A DNA stretch of 64,000 bases from Anodontia alba (Eukaryota; Mollusca; Bivalvia; Lucinida; Lucinidae), in NCBI GenBank assembly GCA_964016985.1, contig OZ024830.1, forward strand, positions 18,556,191 to 18,620,190, given 5' to 3'. Under the pieces are notes generated by a model, which worked only from the letters and a program-made list of their open reading frames with translations, did no database searches and had not been told where the DNA came from. Numbering within the stretch: position 1 is the stretch's first letter; every line of letters begins with the position of its first letter. Positions 36,330-48,706 of the stretch are shown piece after piece. The translations under genes were made by a program, and so were the position numbers.

Positions 36330-36660
36330 GGTTAACGCATAGCACTCCGGGTAAAATTTTCAGCAGACGACATTTTGAATGTTTTTCTTACATTTCTCAG
36401 AAACTAGGATTTCATATTTCATGCAAATTGTCTCCAATGGTTAACGCTTAGCACTCTGGGTAAAATTTTCAGCAGAAATTTTGAACTACTTTCTTATTTT
36501 TCGCAGAAAACAGGATTTTACATTTCATGCAAATTGCTCCAGTGGTGACAATTTTCATGAAATGTCAAATCCTGTTATGTGGGAAAAATAAGAACAAATG
36601 TCACCAATTTGACGTCTGCTGAATTAGCCCCGAGAGTGGTAAAGGTTAAAGAACAGCTAC
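36330..36660. repeat. Direct and inverted GGGTAAAATTTTCAGCAGA repeats
   Basis: Two direct copies of a unit of about 115 bases (TTAACGC.TAGCACTC.GGGTA, AATTTTCAGCAGA, TTTCATGCAAATTG) are followed by an inverted part (GAAATGTCAAATCCTG, GTCTGCTGAATTAGC). Related fragments lie at 42,475-42,680 and 42,990-43,050. Confidence 0.75.
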
Positions 36661-37493
36661 CTAAGCCCATGACGCATAGACTTGCTGTCTTGTTTCTCTC
36701 TGTTAGGTACAGCGCAACATTGAACAGAAATAACAGCCATAAATTATTGTTAGATGTGAATATTTGTTAAACCTTGCCGTGCTGCATAAATTAAGAAGCC
36801 ACGCCCATTTCTAATTTTCAGCTCAGATTACTTGATCCATGTTGTTGACACAAACAGTCCGGCTCACAAGGTTCAGAAAGCTCCAGAATCATTTGACCTC
36901 CTCATCATTCAGGGGTGTTATTATAACTGTACATTAATAGCTTCACTTTCTCATGATATCTTTGGAATACTTTAATGAGTTTTCTGCTCTACAACTGTTA
37001 GCATATACTACCTTAAAGGATCATTATCAGATCTGCAGCGAAGCATTTGTTGACTAGAGGCTGTAATTGCCACTGTGTGAGGAAGACAGGAATAAAAAAA
37101 AAAGAAAAAAAAAAACATGTAAAGAAATTCATAGAATTTATTCCATATATTCTTATATCATCACATATATTTTACCTTTTTTTCTGTCTTTATGCACTTG
37201 GCAAACTGCTATATTCAACATGTACAGAAATACAGAAACATTTTTATGAAAAAAAAAAAAAAAAATGTTTCTAGTGTTTGAACCGATGCAAGAGAAAAGG
37301 ATCAAATGCCTGATTTCAGGTTGAATACAAAACACCATAAAAAATTATTTATTTGCAATTTACGGCCCTTTCAGGATTATTTCAATTATTTTGAGTTCAT
37401 CCAATCTGTAAGGTGGATGAAAATTGAAGTACTCGAGGAAAGTCGCCGAAGAGTTTGGTGTGGGTCGCTCATAATTCGAAGAAATGATGAAAT

Positions 37494-37600
37494 ATGGCAA
37501 ACAGCGTAGATCCTGATCAGACACTGCGTTCTGCGGCGTCCGATCTGACGCTGGGTTCTGCGGCGTCTGATCTGGGTCTACACAGTTTGCAAAGGGCTAT
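37494..37600. repeat. Dispersed CAGATCAGACGCC hairpin copy
   Basis: GCAAACAGCGTAGATCCTGA leads into two GCGTTCTGCGGCGTC blocks and the complementary GATCTGGGTCTACACAGTTT. A partial internal duplication is visible. Confidence 0.8.
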
Positions 37601-37744
37601 CTATCCCAATACTTAGTGTTATTATGGTATACTTCTGAATACTTCTTGAGCAAACAGTGATTTTTATTCTAAAAATTGATCAGAATAAACAATATATAAT
37701 TGTTATTTTCGACAATTTGGCATGTTACAGGTAATAAATAAATA

Positions 37745-39390
37745 GAGAATATTTACTCTTTTGCTGTGAATACCAAAAATATTTTCATCGAGTGTAATGA
37801 AAACATCAGTATTTTTACGAGTGCGAAGCACGAGTGAAAATGTAAATGTTTTCATTACACGAGATGAAAATGTTTTTGGTGTTCACTGAAAAAGAGTAAA
37901 TTTTCTTTTTATTTTATTGTTTACACGTCAATGCGCGTTTCTGACATCATAAATAACATCACCAAACATAACAAGAACGTCATGGCATCGACGCCCAGTG
38001 CTTAACATGTAAACCGCTGGAGAGACAAAAACAAAAAAGTTTCGGCGAATCAGAATAATTTTGATACCAAAATGTTCCTTACATTCAAACTAAGAAAATG
38101 CATACCAACACTTGATAGTTTAGGTCAGAAACAAAGAAGTTAGAGCTGTTAAAAAATCTGAAGTGGAGGTAACATCGACTTCTGAAACAGTGAAGAAAAG
38201 CGAAGTCGTCCAAAGCAAGGAGTGAAAATATAAATCGTATCAGTCACTATAGTGAAATGATAAGATACACTTTTATTTTCACCAGATATACACTGATTTC
38301 ACCGCTGACAATAAAATAAATATATATATATAGATAGATACCACTATGCTGAATGAGTATCATAATCATATTGTGTATTTCACTAACAGCCCACCATTTG
38401 AGCTATATCAGTCCTCCAACTGTCTCAAAACTGCCCATGAGTGAGTACCTCTGCTGAGCAGCCACCTTCATTAAGCAGCCAAAATTGACCATTACCCTGG
38501 GTGGCTGCTTAGTAGAGGTTCCATTGTATTTAGTTACATGTATATACATATGTTAATCCTATTCACTGCAGTGTGGAAAAAATATGCTGCTTAAAACATT
38601 TGTACAGTTACACTTACACAAAAGCTTTTATTTTATTGTTAGCGGTGAAATCAATGTATATCTGGTGAAAATAAAAGTGGTATCAATCACTAGTGAAATG
38701 ATTTCGTATCATTTCACTATAGTGACTGATACGATTTATATTTTCACTCCTCGCTTTGGGCGACTTCGGTTTTCTTCATTGTTTCAGATGTGGATCTTAC
38801 CACAGGACACTGACGTTTTATCACAAACCCTAAAAGCACTCCCCAGAATCCATTTTACTACAATAAGCAAGCGAAGCTTGCTTATGATACTAAAGGTGGA
38901 TTAGGAACGTTGTGAGTGCTTTGTTAGGGTTTGTGATGAAAAGTCAACGTCCTGTGATCTTACCTCCACTTCAGATTTTTGAACACCTCTAACTTCTTTG
39001 TTTCTTAACTAAAGTATCAAGTGTTGGTGTGCATTTTCTTAGTTAGAATGTAAGGAACATTTTGGTATCAATATTATTTTGATTTGCCGAAACTTTTTGA
39101 TTTTGTCTCTCCAGCGTTTCGCATGTTAAGCACTGAACGTCGACGCCATGACGTTCATGTTTTGTTTGGTGACGTTAGATATGACGTCAGAAACGTGCAG
39201 TGGCGTGTAAAAATAAAATAAAAAGAAAATTTACTCTTTTTCAGTGAATACCATAAAATTTTCATCTCGTGTAATGAAAACATTCAAATTTACACTCGTG
39301 CTTCGCACTCGTGAAAATACTGATGTTTTTCATTACACTCGATGACAATATTTATGGTATTCACAGCAAAAGAGTAAATGTCCTCTATGT
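37745..39390. mobile_element. 1.6 kb foldback element
   Basis: Left arm about 37,745-38,322 and right arm about 38,610-39,390 are inverted copies: outer GAGTAAAT..., then TTTCATCGAGTGTAATGAAA, ACGTCA..GCGC, AACGTCATGGC, and the inner TATCAGTCACTATAGTGAAA. The right arm is longer because of a 155-base insertion. No transposase seen. Confidence 0.88.
38801..38955. mobile_element. 155-base hAT-like MITE nested in foldback arm
   Basis: TIRs CACAGGACACTGACGTTTTA and the complement of GTCAACGTCCTGT are flanked by an 8-base duplication GATCTTAC. The other foldback arm has one copy of the site (GATGTTAC). The 8-base duplication suggests the hAT superfamily. Confidence 0.85.
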
Positions 39391-41050
39391 ATGCAATTAT
39401 TCATAAGGCAAATAATCATTGAAATTGCCATGTGCAGAGGTAAAGAATAACCATTCTGTGGCTATTACATAAATACATATACTGCCATTAAAAAAAATGG
39501 GTAAAAACTGACCAAAGCGTGCTTTTTTAAAAAAAAATCTTTTTTATCCTAAAATGTAAATGGAAATAGTTATGTACAAGATAAAAATACAAATGCCATT
39601 TACTTGCAAAAATTTCATTATTTGTTTCTGAGATAATAAGGAAAATGTCATTTTATCATTAACTGCAGATTTTTTTTTTTTCATGCAAACAGTGATTACA
39701 CGTCACATTTTGCTGAATATGATTTGGGCATGCACTGTTTGCCTATGCCCCTTTTTGGGATGCTAGGCATAAAATGGTCAGTTCCCCTTGTTACTCTTTA
39801 AAGTCAAAAATAAAAGGTTCAGTTTGGTGGGTTTGTAGTCTTCAGTGTTAAATGCAACTAGATTACTGAAATTTATGCGACATGTGTATATCTGGGCAGT
39901 TTTTTAAAGTATGGATTGCTAATCTATGCACAATAATATTTGCAACAGACTATTGCATGTAATACTGCAAGACCTGCAAAACCACATGACCTCTCAAATT
40001 CTATTAAACACTCAATAGAAAGGCTAGCCTTGCCCAAGGCTTAGAAATATACATATATATTTTTTGGCTTATTGAGCTCTGTGGCTAGTCTACAGATAAT
40101 ATGGTCTGGATTTCTAATATTTCAGAGACAACCACAGAAGAAAAGTTCACCAATAGACTAGCTAAACATTGAATCAAAAAGTAGAATGTAAATGAAAAAA
40201 AAATAATTATAAGTAAACAAAAAGTGACAAACATACTTATATATTGGCCTAGTAGCTAGGCTATAGAAAGGCCAGCACATACTGAACACTAATTAATATA
40301 AATACCTTGCATGATAAAATTATTTTCAATTCGCTTTTGAGAGGCGCCATGCAAAAGGGTCCTTGTGTATTGACTGTGCTTAAATGAGCTTGTTTAAAAG
40401 CCTGTGCACAATCTTTAATTGGGTGCATCTTTTAGGTAATTTCAAAAATGCTTAAACAAAACACCCTCCACCCCTTTCCCCTCCTTCGCCCCCTCCCTCC
40501 CCCACAAAAAAAAGTAAAAATAATCAAAAAAAAAATGGATTTTGAGGCTAACTTTAGGGGTGTAAACTCAGTTCTGGTGAAAAAACTCCATGATTTTGAA
40601 ATAACTTGCCCAACTAAGTGGATCCTAAATCAACACCAATCCCCAACACTTACAAAAATGCATCCGTGCACTGGCCTGCATTGCCAGTTACATGTTAAGT
40701 ACGATGTCTGCTGATGACCATTTCTAGAATCATCATACGACTTTGAATAAGTAGTTTTTTACCCAAATTTCGGAAATCCAAATGATCAGATTCTGTTTTG
40801 CCCAATCACAAGTCAAATTCTCAACAAAAAACATCATTTGTTTTACTGTATCGATGTACATTATCTTCAAGATTTGAGCATTAAAACTGATGTATGTACT
40901 CTGAATGTCTCTCTCTCTCTCATAGCCAGATACTAGTTGCTCTACTTTACTTCACTTCATTCTCTTCTTAACCTTGTGGGTCGTTGGGGCACAAATGATA
41001 ACTTTGAGCTAGTTTCTCTCCATTTTAGCCTGTCTTTAACAGTTAAATGT
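39391..41050. other. Interior of intron 3, no exon found
   Basis: AT-rich; one dispersed hairpin fragment at 39,690-39,760 and a short CT run at 40,909. No conserved protein segment in any frame. Confidence 0.5.
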
Positions 41051-41279
41051 TTTGTGGAGCGCTGTGGTGCAGTGGTAAAGCATCGGACTCGAGATCGAGA
41101 GGTACCGGGTTCGATCCCTATTAACATCAAGTGTTGGTTTCCTTGAGCAAGAAACTTTATCCACATTGCTTAGAACTGGTTTCTATCCAGGAAAAAAGAG
41201 GATCACATAGAAGATTAGTACTAGTTAACTAAATGTGTTACCCTCTATAAATAAAGTTGATTATTATTATTATTATTAG
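41051..41279 (+). mobile_element. tRNA-derived SINE (type 3)
   Basis: Head with A box GTGGTGCAGTGGTAAAGC and B box GGTTCGATCCC, then CCTTGAGCAAGAAACTTTAT, resembling a LINE-type 3' domain, and a (ATT)n tail. Its tail abuts the stop codon of the minus-strand frame that follows. Confidence 0.85.
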
Positions 41280-41790
41280 TTATTTCTTCGCAGGTGTTGA
41301 TGTTAAGGGTCGTTTCCTTCTGGCACCAGCCTGAGGAGTATCCTCATTTCCCCTCTTCTTTGATTCTACCATCTTGGAGACCACCGGTAAAGTCTCTATG
41401 GATGAAAAATGAGCATCTGGCCCGAAGTCATATTCAATGTGGCCATCTTTTTTCACCAGACAGCCTTTGCCAAGGAAGTCTGGAACTGAGGTCTGGAAGC
41501 TCTTTCTCATGAAAACCTGCAATCAGCAGATAATCGATCTGCAGCTGAACAATGTCAGCCAACCGGCGAATAGCAGATTCTGGTGGAAGCCATCTTTTTG
41601 GGTCTTTTGTAGTCTGCCCAGTAATGGAAACTGAACTCTTCTTGCCAATTGTTAAGGCTCTGACCTGATCAAAGCTTAAAGTGTCTGGGTCAAACTCATT
41701 TGGACAATACAAATCTTTCATGCAGCCTACAAAGCAGTCCTTATTGATAGTGATGGTGTCGTTGTCAAACATTAGTAATGAGTTCATCAT
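41280..41790 (-). pseudogene. Unrecognised protein, one frameshift
   Basis: On the minus strand a frame starts MMNSLLMFDNDTITINKDCF, continues to DPKRWLPPES and RLADIVQLQIDYLL, and then loses register near 41,520. A neighbouring frame takes over with MRKSFQTSVPDFLGKGCLV, KKDGHIEYDFGPDAHFSSIE and a basic end RRKRPLTSTPAKK before a stop at 41,280. The two parts overlap and would make about 180 residues, so a single indel, or a small intron, separates them. The composition is protein-like, unlike other frames in this intron. The flank at 41,820-42,210 resembles the arms of the 37.7-39.4 kb foldback, so it may belong to a coding relative of that element. Function unknown. Confidence 0.5.
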
Positions 41791-41819
41791 TTTATTTTAT
41801 ACCTAGAAGAAGTGAAATC

Positions 41820-42210
41820 ACGCTGAATATCAATTAAATAAAACTGATATCAGTCACAAGTTAAAAGATACGGTATCAATTCACATCTGATTGATGATTT
41901 ATATTTTCACTGTAGTAAACATTGAAAAAAAATCTAGGATAAAATGGTTTTGGAATGGTTTCATATGTAGAACACTTTTCAAAAGTAATGCTCCAGATAC
42001 CCACACATACTAGTTCGAACCGAGGACGTGAGATAATTTTGAAGCATGTTCTGACGTGCGTAATTTCTACTTAAAACATAAGAAATAAAGAAAAATACAT
42101 TTTTGTAGGCGAAATACCAAAGATATTTCATCTCGTATTGAAAACAGAAGAATTTCAACTTGTGCTACGAACTCATGAAAATTCTGATGTTTTCAGTTAA
42201 TTCATATTTC
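41820..42210. repeat. Sequence related to the 37.7 kb foldback arms
   Basis: Holds ACTGATATCAGTCAC, GATTTATATTTTCACT and further out TTTCATCTCGTATTGAAAAC and CATGAAAATTCTGATGTTTT, which follow the same order as the foldback right arm. Confidence 0.6.
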
Positions 42211-43143
42211 ATCATATGTTTTGAAAACTGCTGCCACTTGTGAAAATTGTGTTTTCAATTCATTTAATGAAAAAAGAAAATTCCTCAGTCTATATATTCT
42301 TGCATTAAAGGCAGTGCAAAAGTATCATAGCATTACATGCCCAATTAGGGCCCTTTTTAATGACAGATTCAATCTGTCATTCCTTGCTGGCATATGCGTT
42401 TTCAAGTTGCATTCGGCTTTCACTACCACTGAAATATGTGTCCGCTCAAAATGTAGTCCAATAGTAATATCTTTATAGCGCCGTGCAAATTTTAAAGCAG
42501 ACGACATTCAGAATTCTCCTGGACCATTATTTTGCAGAGAAAACCAGACTAAGCATTTTATATGAACTATTTGCCAGCGGATGAATCGCATAAAATTCTC
42601 TGATTAAATAAGAGAAAAATGAAATTGACATCAGTATTCTGCTACAGTCGTAGTATGCAATTTAAGGGTTAACATATCAACATACTTGTGTAACAATTAG
42701 CCTGCGCTGGACTAAAGACGTGGCGCGAGAAACTAGACCGTAAGCTACTGTTACCAGCAATATAAACACTATCTAATCAGCGATTACTGTCCAAATTTAA
42801 TATAGATTCTGAAGATTGTTTTATGTTTGATACTAAAAGGAAAAAACGGCTGTGCTCATAATCATGCTGCAATGTGTTTTCTTCGATATTATCTGAGTGC
42901 GTTAGATAGGTTGTAAGGTTGATCTGCGCAATTTGTTGTTAGCTATTAATAGAACAGGCGCTGCCTCATGGCCCGCGTGTCAAAACTTAGCAGGTATTTT
43001 ACCGTAAAATATAATTTGACATTTCATGCAAATTGTCTCAAAAGAGGAATCAATTTGCCGATTTACCTTTTGGTTAACCTTTCTGATACACCCGTCCATA
43101 ATGCCGTTAGGTGTTCTTCTTGTAAAGGTTTTATACAAATTAA

Positions 43144-43177
<34 letters not shown>

Positions 43178-44655
43178 ATGAATATCTGATAGAATCTGTC
43201 ATTTCAGTGCCTTTGGCGCTTTGATTGATCTAGTTGGAATGGAGAAATTGTATCGTTAGACATATGTGTAAGCGCGCGCGGGGGGTGGGATGGTGGGGCT
43301 ATTTTATTATGAATTTTTGAAAAGTTTTGTAACTTTCATATCTAAAGGCCACTTGTTGGAGATTCTGATTACCATGATCTATTTTCTATGTGTAATAATT
43401 ATTGGAGAAAACTTTGCTGAACATTGATTACATTTCACCTTGTGATATTGAGTAATTAACCCATTTACACCTAATAACACCCCCCCCCCCCCTTGTAACT
43501 TTAACAATATGTAAGTTTTCAAATTTTATATTTAGAGGTTTATTCTTTTTTTTTTTTTTTTTTTTTTTATTTTATCAGAAATGACTATATATTGCAATGC
43601 AAACAGTGCATACAAGCTTTGATCATACACTACGTTCTACCATTTATGATCAGGACCCACGCACTTTTTGCCAACATCACTTGCAGGAAAGCGGGTAAAG
43701 TTATGATGTTACAGTTTAGAAATTAACTTTTTTCACAAGTAGCAAGTAGTTGCTACCTGGTCTGAAAGTAGGTAGCAAAATGCATCTACGTGGTAGCAAA
43801 AGGTGTAACAATGCTCCCGTGCCATGGGGTAATTAACCCTTAACATGCCAAGAAAACCTGCGTTTTAAAATGTTGTCTGTTTATGTCGTCTGCTGAATAT
43901 TCTTGCACACTTTTCTAACCTATATTTGCGTACAGGCAAACAGTGTGGACCAAGTGCAAAGTCCATACTTAATGACAAATAGTGCAGATCCAGATGAGTT
44001 TGCTTCTTTGGAAGCCAACTGATCTGGATTTACACTGTTTGCAAAGTCCGGGCATTTCAGGGTTCAGCAGGACCAGGGTTAAGGATATCTATCTATCTAT
44101 CTATCTATCTTAACCTCATAAGAGGACTTCAGATGGGAATAAGTATGCTTATTTTCTAAAGTAATTGTCAAGTTTTTAATGGTTTTGGCATTTACCTTTT
44201 CAGCAAATGGTCTGTATTCATTAAAGACATAAAAATAAGACGTTTCACGGTCATTAGTCTTATCACTGACAGGAGACTGAGCACAAAACAACTAATATAC
44301 TGTCAATATTAAAACGATTAACAGGTTGAGGCTAAGTAGAGGAATTTAGTTCTGGCTTATCTGTTTGTTCCATACATGATACCATATGAGCTGGGACACA
44401 ATGGTAGTCCTGCAAAATTTATTACCCTTCAGAAGGCCTCTTTAGAACTCCCTGCTGGTGTCTCATAATCACCTCTTTATCCTTTGATCCCTCTTGCCTA
44501 GCGCCAAGGTAGGGGCAATAAAATCAGTGGCTGGTACCACCACTTTTGGTCTTCTTTTAGCTGTTTCTTCAAGGGAAATGGATACACTTTCCGGGGAGAC
44601 AGATCTGTCCAAATTGTCTTTGTTTCCCTTCCTTTCGGAGCAAACTCTTTCTTCG

Positions 44656-44688
<33 letters not shown>

Positions 44689-45190
44689 CTTATAGACTGT
44701 TTTTTTTAGAATAGACGTTGCGTTCAAGAAGTGAAACAGGAAGTCACAAAATTGGTCTCCCTTATTAAGAAAATGCGGAAAATTTGTCAGGTCTATCTAA
44801 TCCCATTCATATCCGTAGAATAGTTCAACTTTGTTTTATATTCGAAAGAAACGATCGGTAAATTAAGTTATTTAAAGACACAATTACACTATAACTTAAA
44901 ACGAATACTAGGGGGATATCCGGAAAAAAACACAATCACAGAATACATCCCACCCAAGGCACCGAATAAGGTTTGAATGACAAGGAACTATATCACAGAA
45001 CAACACAGCAATGAAAAGAGAACAACCATAACGAGGAGGAACTACAACACAGAGCCTTGGAACCATCAACAGTACAACTTTTGAGAGGCTTATAACCTTT
45101 GAACCCATCAACAGTACAACTGTTGAGAGACTTAAACCGGGAAATATATATATACTTTTTTTTTCATATATTTCAATAGAAAACAGTGGA
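42211..45190. other. Distal intron 3, repeats only
   Basis: Contains poly-T tracts (43,147-43,176; 43,548-43,568; 44,659-44,688), a C11 run near 43,480, a (CTAT)n run at 44,087-44,111 and hairpin repeats at 43,595-43,680 and 43,935-44,065. No exon was recognised. Confidence 0.6.
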
Positions 45191-45192
45191 GC

Positions 45193-45381
45193 ATAGTTCC
45201 AGATAAGGTACTTTTTTTAACCAAAAATACTGATATTTTTGTCTCATTTCTCCATGAAAACATATGTTGTGGTACTCATTAGAAGCGCCTCGAGGCGCTT
45301 CTAATGAGTACCCGCAACATAAGTTTTCGCTGAGAAATTAGCAAAATAATATGTGGATACCCCTCTTATCTGGAGCTATGG
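45193..45381. mobile_element. Second hairpin-core family (GAAGCGCCTCG), copy 1
   Basis: Ends CATAGTTCCAGATAAG and CTTATCTGGAGCTATG. The centre GGTACTCATTAGAAGCGCCT plus complement is a perfect palindrome closely similar to the core of the CATNACGAAAAC elements, but the flanks and termini differ. It lies about 100 bases before exon 4. Confidence 0.85.
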
Positions 45382-45483
45382 TGGAGACCCTGATTCTGCA
45401 GCCGTTTGACGTAGCTCTTCTTTGTTTGCCAAAGTCCACTTTGGTGAAAATCAGACATAACTGAAGTGTATATTTTTCCGCAG

Positions 45484-45571
45484 ACTTATAGATAAAGAAA
45501 AGATAAGCATGGGTAAGAAAACCCCTACGGAACCAAGGAATATTACAGACAACTACCTTCGTTATAATGAG
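45484..45571 (+). CDS. Procarboxypeptidase, exon 4: pro-domain end and activation region
   Basis: The acceptor is TTTTTCCGCAG. The first base completes Ala, giving DVQ-A-LIDKEKISM across the junction, the expected end of the pro-domain helix. The exon continues GKKTPTEPRNITDNYLRYNE and ends at GAG|GTATGA in phase 0. The Lys and Arg residues in this stretch are where tryptic-type cleavage would release the mature enzyme. NYLRY aligns with the NYxxYH start of the catalytic domain. An internal GGGTAAGA could act as an earlier donor but would break the frame match. The exon is short and was found by phase matching, yet every residue fits the family. Confidence 0.9.
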
Positions 45572-46073
45572 GTATGACGTAAGCAGTTAGAAGACACACC
45601 TTGTTTCACCAGATATGTTGATATTTGTTTCAAACTCTTGAAACTTCATTCACATTGCATCAAATATAAAAGGCCGTTTACATTACATTCAGTGCTAACA
45701 GAAATGGATATACTTTGAAGGGAGATAACTCTGAACAAAATGTGATTGCCATTTGTGAAAAGGAGTCTACTCTAAAAGGAATGGATGTGCTCCCACAAGA
45801 AGCTAATTCTTTTCTCAAAGAGTAGATTACTTTTCCGAAAGGAGCTAGTGTACGGGAAACAATCAGAAAGTCACAATGACTGCAAATATGGGGATATCTA
45901 GGGAAGGCAACAATCACAGAACAGAAGCCGCCCAAGGCACACAATGACAAGAAAAGATATCTGTAAAACAGTAGCGGTTCTTGCATGTATTTTGTTCTCT
46001 GTATCAAAGATTAACACGATTTTGGGATGCAGATGAGACAACAGCTCAATATATTGCTTAACGGTAAATCTTG

Positions 46074-46220
46074 AATATACGCAGATAAGACAACTATGAC
46101 ATGTTTGTGGAATATACACAGATAAGACAACTATGACATGTTTGTGGAATATACGCAGATAAGACAACTATGACATGTTTGTGGAATATACGCAAATAAG
46201 TCAACTATGACATGTATGTA
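46074..46220. repeat. 37-base tandem array, four copies
   Basis: Unit ATACGCAGATAAGACAACTA plus TGACATGTTTGTGGAAT repeated with few changes. The hydrophobic minus-strand frame over it is an artefact. Confidence 0.93.
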
Positions 46221-46280
46221 ACTGACCACTTGTGTCGTACAAGTATTAATACTGATGACCAGTCCAGAGTGGTACGACGT

Positions 46281-46430
46281 CACTTTACGAAAACACGCCT
46301 ATTCAAATATATAGAAAATTTTATCAGAGCAGAAATAGGTAAAATAATTTATACCCCTGTAAACCCCAGTTTTACTGTATAAAAGTGGGGTTTAAGGGAG
46401 TCAAAATTATATAGGCATGTTTTCGTGATG
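46281..46430 (-). mobile_element. Hairpin element, copy 12, core removed
   Basis: ATATATAGAAAATTTTATCA joins directly to GAGCAGAAATAGG; the whole palindromic core and left interior are missing while both termini remain. Confidence 0.88.
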
Positions 46431-46716
46431 CATTTTTAATTCTGATGCAGCTCCAAATTACAAATACACGTTAGTTCCGAATACGGGTCGTCTACCCCAT
46501 CTGTGGAATATCATATTGATAGTGGGAATATCAGAATGTGTTAAACAGCTTGATATTTATACCTTTATATATTCAAGTGAACTTCAAATCTACGAGAGGC
46601 TTGCGTTTGCCAATTCTGTATTTTGTTTCTAAGATTACAGTCCGCATATACTCGAAGACACGTTTTCGAATGACGCGGCCCATTTATGGTTTTGCGTAAA
46701 TTGGTATTTGTTTTAG

Positions 46717-46993
46717 CATCACGACAACATGCCTATATAATTGTGACCCCTGTAAACCCCACTTTTATATAGTAAAACTGGGGTTTACAGGGGTATACAT
46801 TATTTTTTCTTATTTCTGCTCAAAACATAGATTGTGGGTACTCGTAAGAACCGCCTCGACGAGGCGGTTCTAACGAGTACCCACAATCTATGTTTTGAGC
46901 AGAAATGTCAAAACTATCAAATTTTATCTGAAAATTTTCATTTTTTGGTTGTAAAAAAAATCAGTATATTTGAATAGGCATGTTTTCGTAATG
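46717..46993 (+). mobile_element. Hairpin element, copy 13 (intron 4)
   Basis: Complete, with a perfect core round GCCTCGACGAGGCGG. Confidence 0.94.
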
Positions 46994-47093
46994 GCTTTCG
47001 GGAAATATTCTCACAGCGTATATTGGTATTGGTATTTTAGCATATGGGAAATATTTTCAGATTAATCTACTTTTATCTCTCATATCAAAATAG

Positions 47094-47195
47094 ATAGAGA
47101 CGTTTGTGTATGGCCTGCAGTCAGACTACCCTGACCGAGTGAGGGTCCGTAGGTACGGGAAAAGTTACCAGAATCGTGACCTGCTAGAAGTCAAG
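47094..47195 (+). CDS. Procarboxypeptidase, exon 5: N-terminal catalytic domain
   Basis: The exon starts after the pyrimidine-rich acceptor ending CAAAATAG and runs in phase 0 to AAG|GTAATC. It encodes IETFVYGLQSDYPDRVRV, then RRYGKSYQNRDLLEVK. The pattern I..F...L...YP..V.V...GKSY..RDL..VK is the conserved first helix and first strands of M14 carboxypeptidases (family form IGKSYEGR). The join RYNE|IETF with exon 4 restores the usual spacing. A second acceptor at 47,119-47,120 would skip nine residues of the helix and is less likely. Confidence 0.93.
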
Positions 47196-47772
47196 GTAAT
47201 CAGAACTCTTTCTTTGCGTATATGGGCATGCAACGATCAAGGAGCTGCTTAACTTACTTATGCTTTTATCATACGAGTAGAAAAAAACTTTGGAAGACGT
47301 TTCCTAGGAATGAACACACACAAAGAACATAGCCGTATCAAGGTCCACAAAGAAGAAGAGATGCGGAATAAGCAACGATATAACAAAACAGTACATTCAA
47401 AATGGTCAAAACAACGTAGACAAACTGCAACAGTAGAACCACCTTAGAAAGGTCAGGAAAAGACCTACTGGGAGATTAAACAAATTTTTCAAGTGCAACA
47501 ACTCAGCCTTTATCTCCTAAAGCAACTCCATAAATCAGTACAAGCATACAAAACAAATACAAAAAATCTGAGTTGATTATATCCTGTGTATATTGTTCTT
47601 GTTCAAATCAGACACTGTAATGTTAGGTTTATCAAAGGCATATTCACTTCAAGAAGGTTGCATTTGACTGACCGTTCCTCTTTTGCAGTTCTTCTTTATT
47701 TGTGTATCTGTGGTATCTTGTGTGATGTTTGTTAGTGGCACTTCTGTATAACCAAGCGGGAATGTAACATGA

Positions 47773-48052
47773 CATCACGGAAACATGCCTATATAATTTT
47801 GATCCCCTTTAACCCCACTTTTGTATAGTAAAACTAGGGTTTACAGGGGTATACATTATTTTTCTTATTTCTGTTCAAAAACATAGATTGTGGGTACTTG
47901 TTAGAACCGCCACGGCGAGGCGGTTCTAACGAGTACCCATAATCTGTGTTTTGAGCAGAAATATGGAAAATATCAGAATTTGTATCTGAAAACTTTCAGG
48001 TTTTTTGGTGGTGAAATTATCAATATATTTAAATAGGCGTGTTTTCGTAATG
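47773..48052 (+). mobile_element. Hairpin element, copy 14 (intron 5)
   Basis: Complete; core GAACCGCCACGGCGAGGCGG. Confidence 0.93.
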
Positions 48053-48169
48053 AACAAAAGAAACGGATATGCTGCGTTGAAAGCACACTCTTTTTACAAT
48101 ATAGGGATGTTACAAATCATGCGCTATGGCGTTATACGAGTATAAAAGTATAAGTGAATAAACCATGAA

Positions 48170-48705
48170 ATGCTACAATCACGAAGCACAGCCCTCCCGA
48201 GGCACCAAAAGACATTAAATGAAGCACAAACAATGACAAAACAAACGTAACGCGAACCACAGACGCAGGAACAAAGAAGAACTCAAGCAGAGGAACCATC
48301 TTGGAACGGTCAGCAGAAAAAAGTTCCGGGGCCTAAAACCAGTTTTACTCTCGCGAAATTTCGCTCTTAATTCTGATGCAGCTCCACAAACAGTCGGCAA
48401 AGCGGTCCTCTACGTCCTCTGTGAAACATCACTGAGAAACACGTATAATCACAAAAATTATGATAAAAAAAAAATAATGGACACAAGAACAGCACGCACA
48501 ATATCACAATGGGCCCGACCACAGACATTGATAGCCATGCGTCATAGATGTTTTCCAGGAAAGGTCACGATTACGAAGCACAGCCCTCCTAGGCACCAGA
48601 AAATGAACATATTACGTAAAATAATGAAAAGGCACAACGGAACAGTTGAAATGACCAACATACAAACAAGGAAGGACCTCATTGGGAAACCGCCTTGAAA
48701 CGGTC
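48170..48705. repeat. CACAGCCCTCC.AGGCACC dispersed repeat
   Basis: Units with ATCACGAAGCACAGCCCTCC, CAATGACAAAACAAA, GGAACCATCTTGGAACGGTC and TTCTGATGCAGCTCC recur at about 44,920, 45,880, 48,170, 48,560, 49,290 and 56,430. They look like an old tandem array of roughly 400-base units split up by hairpin elements. Confidence 0.65.
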
Positions 48706-48706
48706 A

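Noticed and set aside
36826..36990. Possible carboxypeptidase exon after TTTTCAG with a phase-compatible frame
   Set aside because: The first 40 bases match a dispersed repeat (CACGCCC.TTCTAATTTTCAG..CAGATTACTTGATCCA) also found at 32,507 and 52,021, and the peptide has no resemblance to the family. Exon 4 at 45,484 fits instead.
37306..37509. Frame containing FNYFEF, considered as the catalytic-domain start
   Set aside because: Phase does not fit exon 3 and nothing else in the frame resembles the family.
45484..45512. 29-base micro-exon ending at ATGG|GTAAGA
   Set aside because: Reading on in the same frame gives a continuous family-like peptide to GAG|GTATGA with the right phase. The micro-exon would need a 36-base intron.
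47121..47195. Shorter exon 5 starting after CTGCAG
   Set aside because: It would drop nine residues of the first catalytic-domain helix. The upstream acceptor ending AAAATAG restores both phase and spacing.
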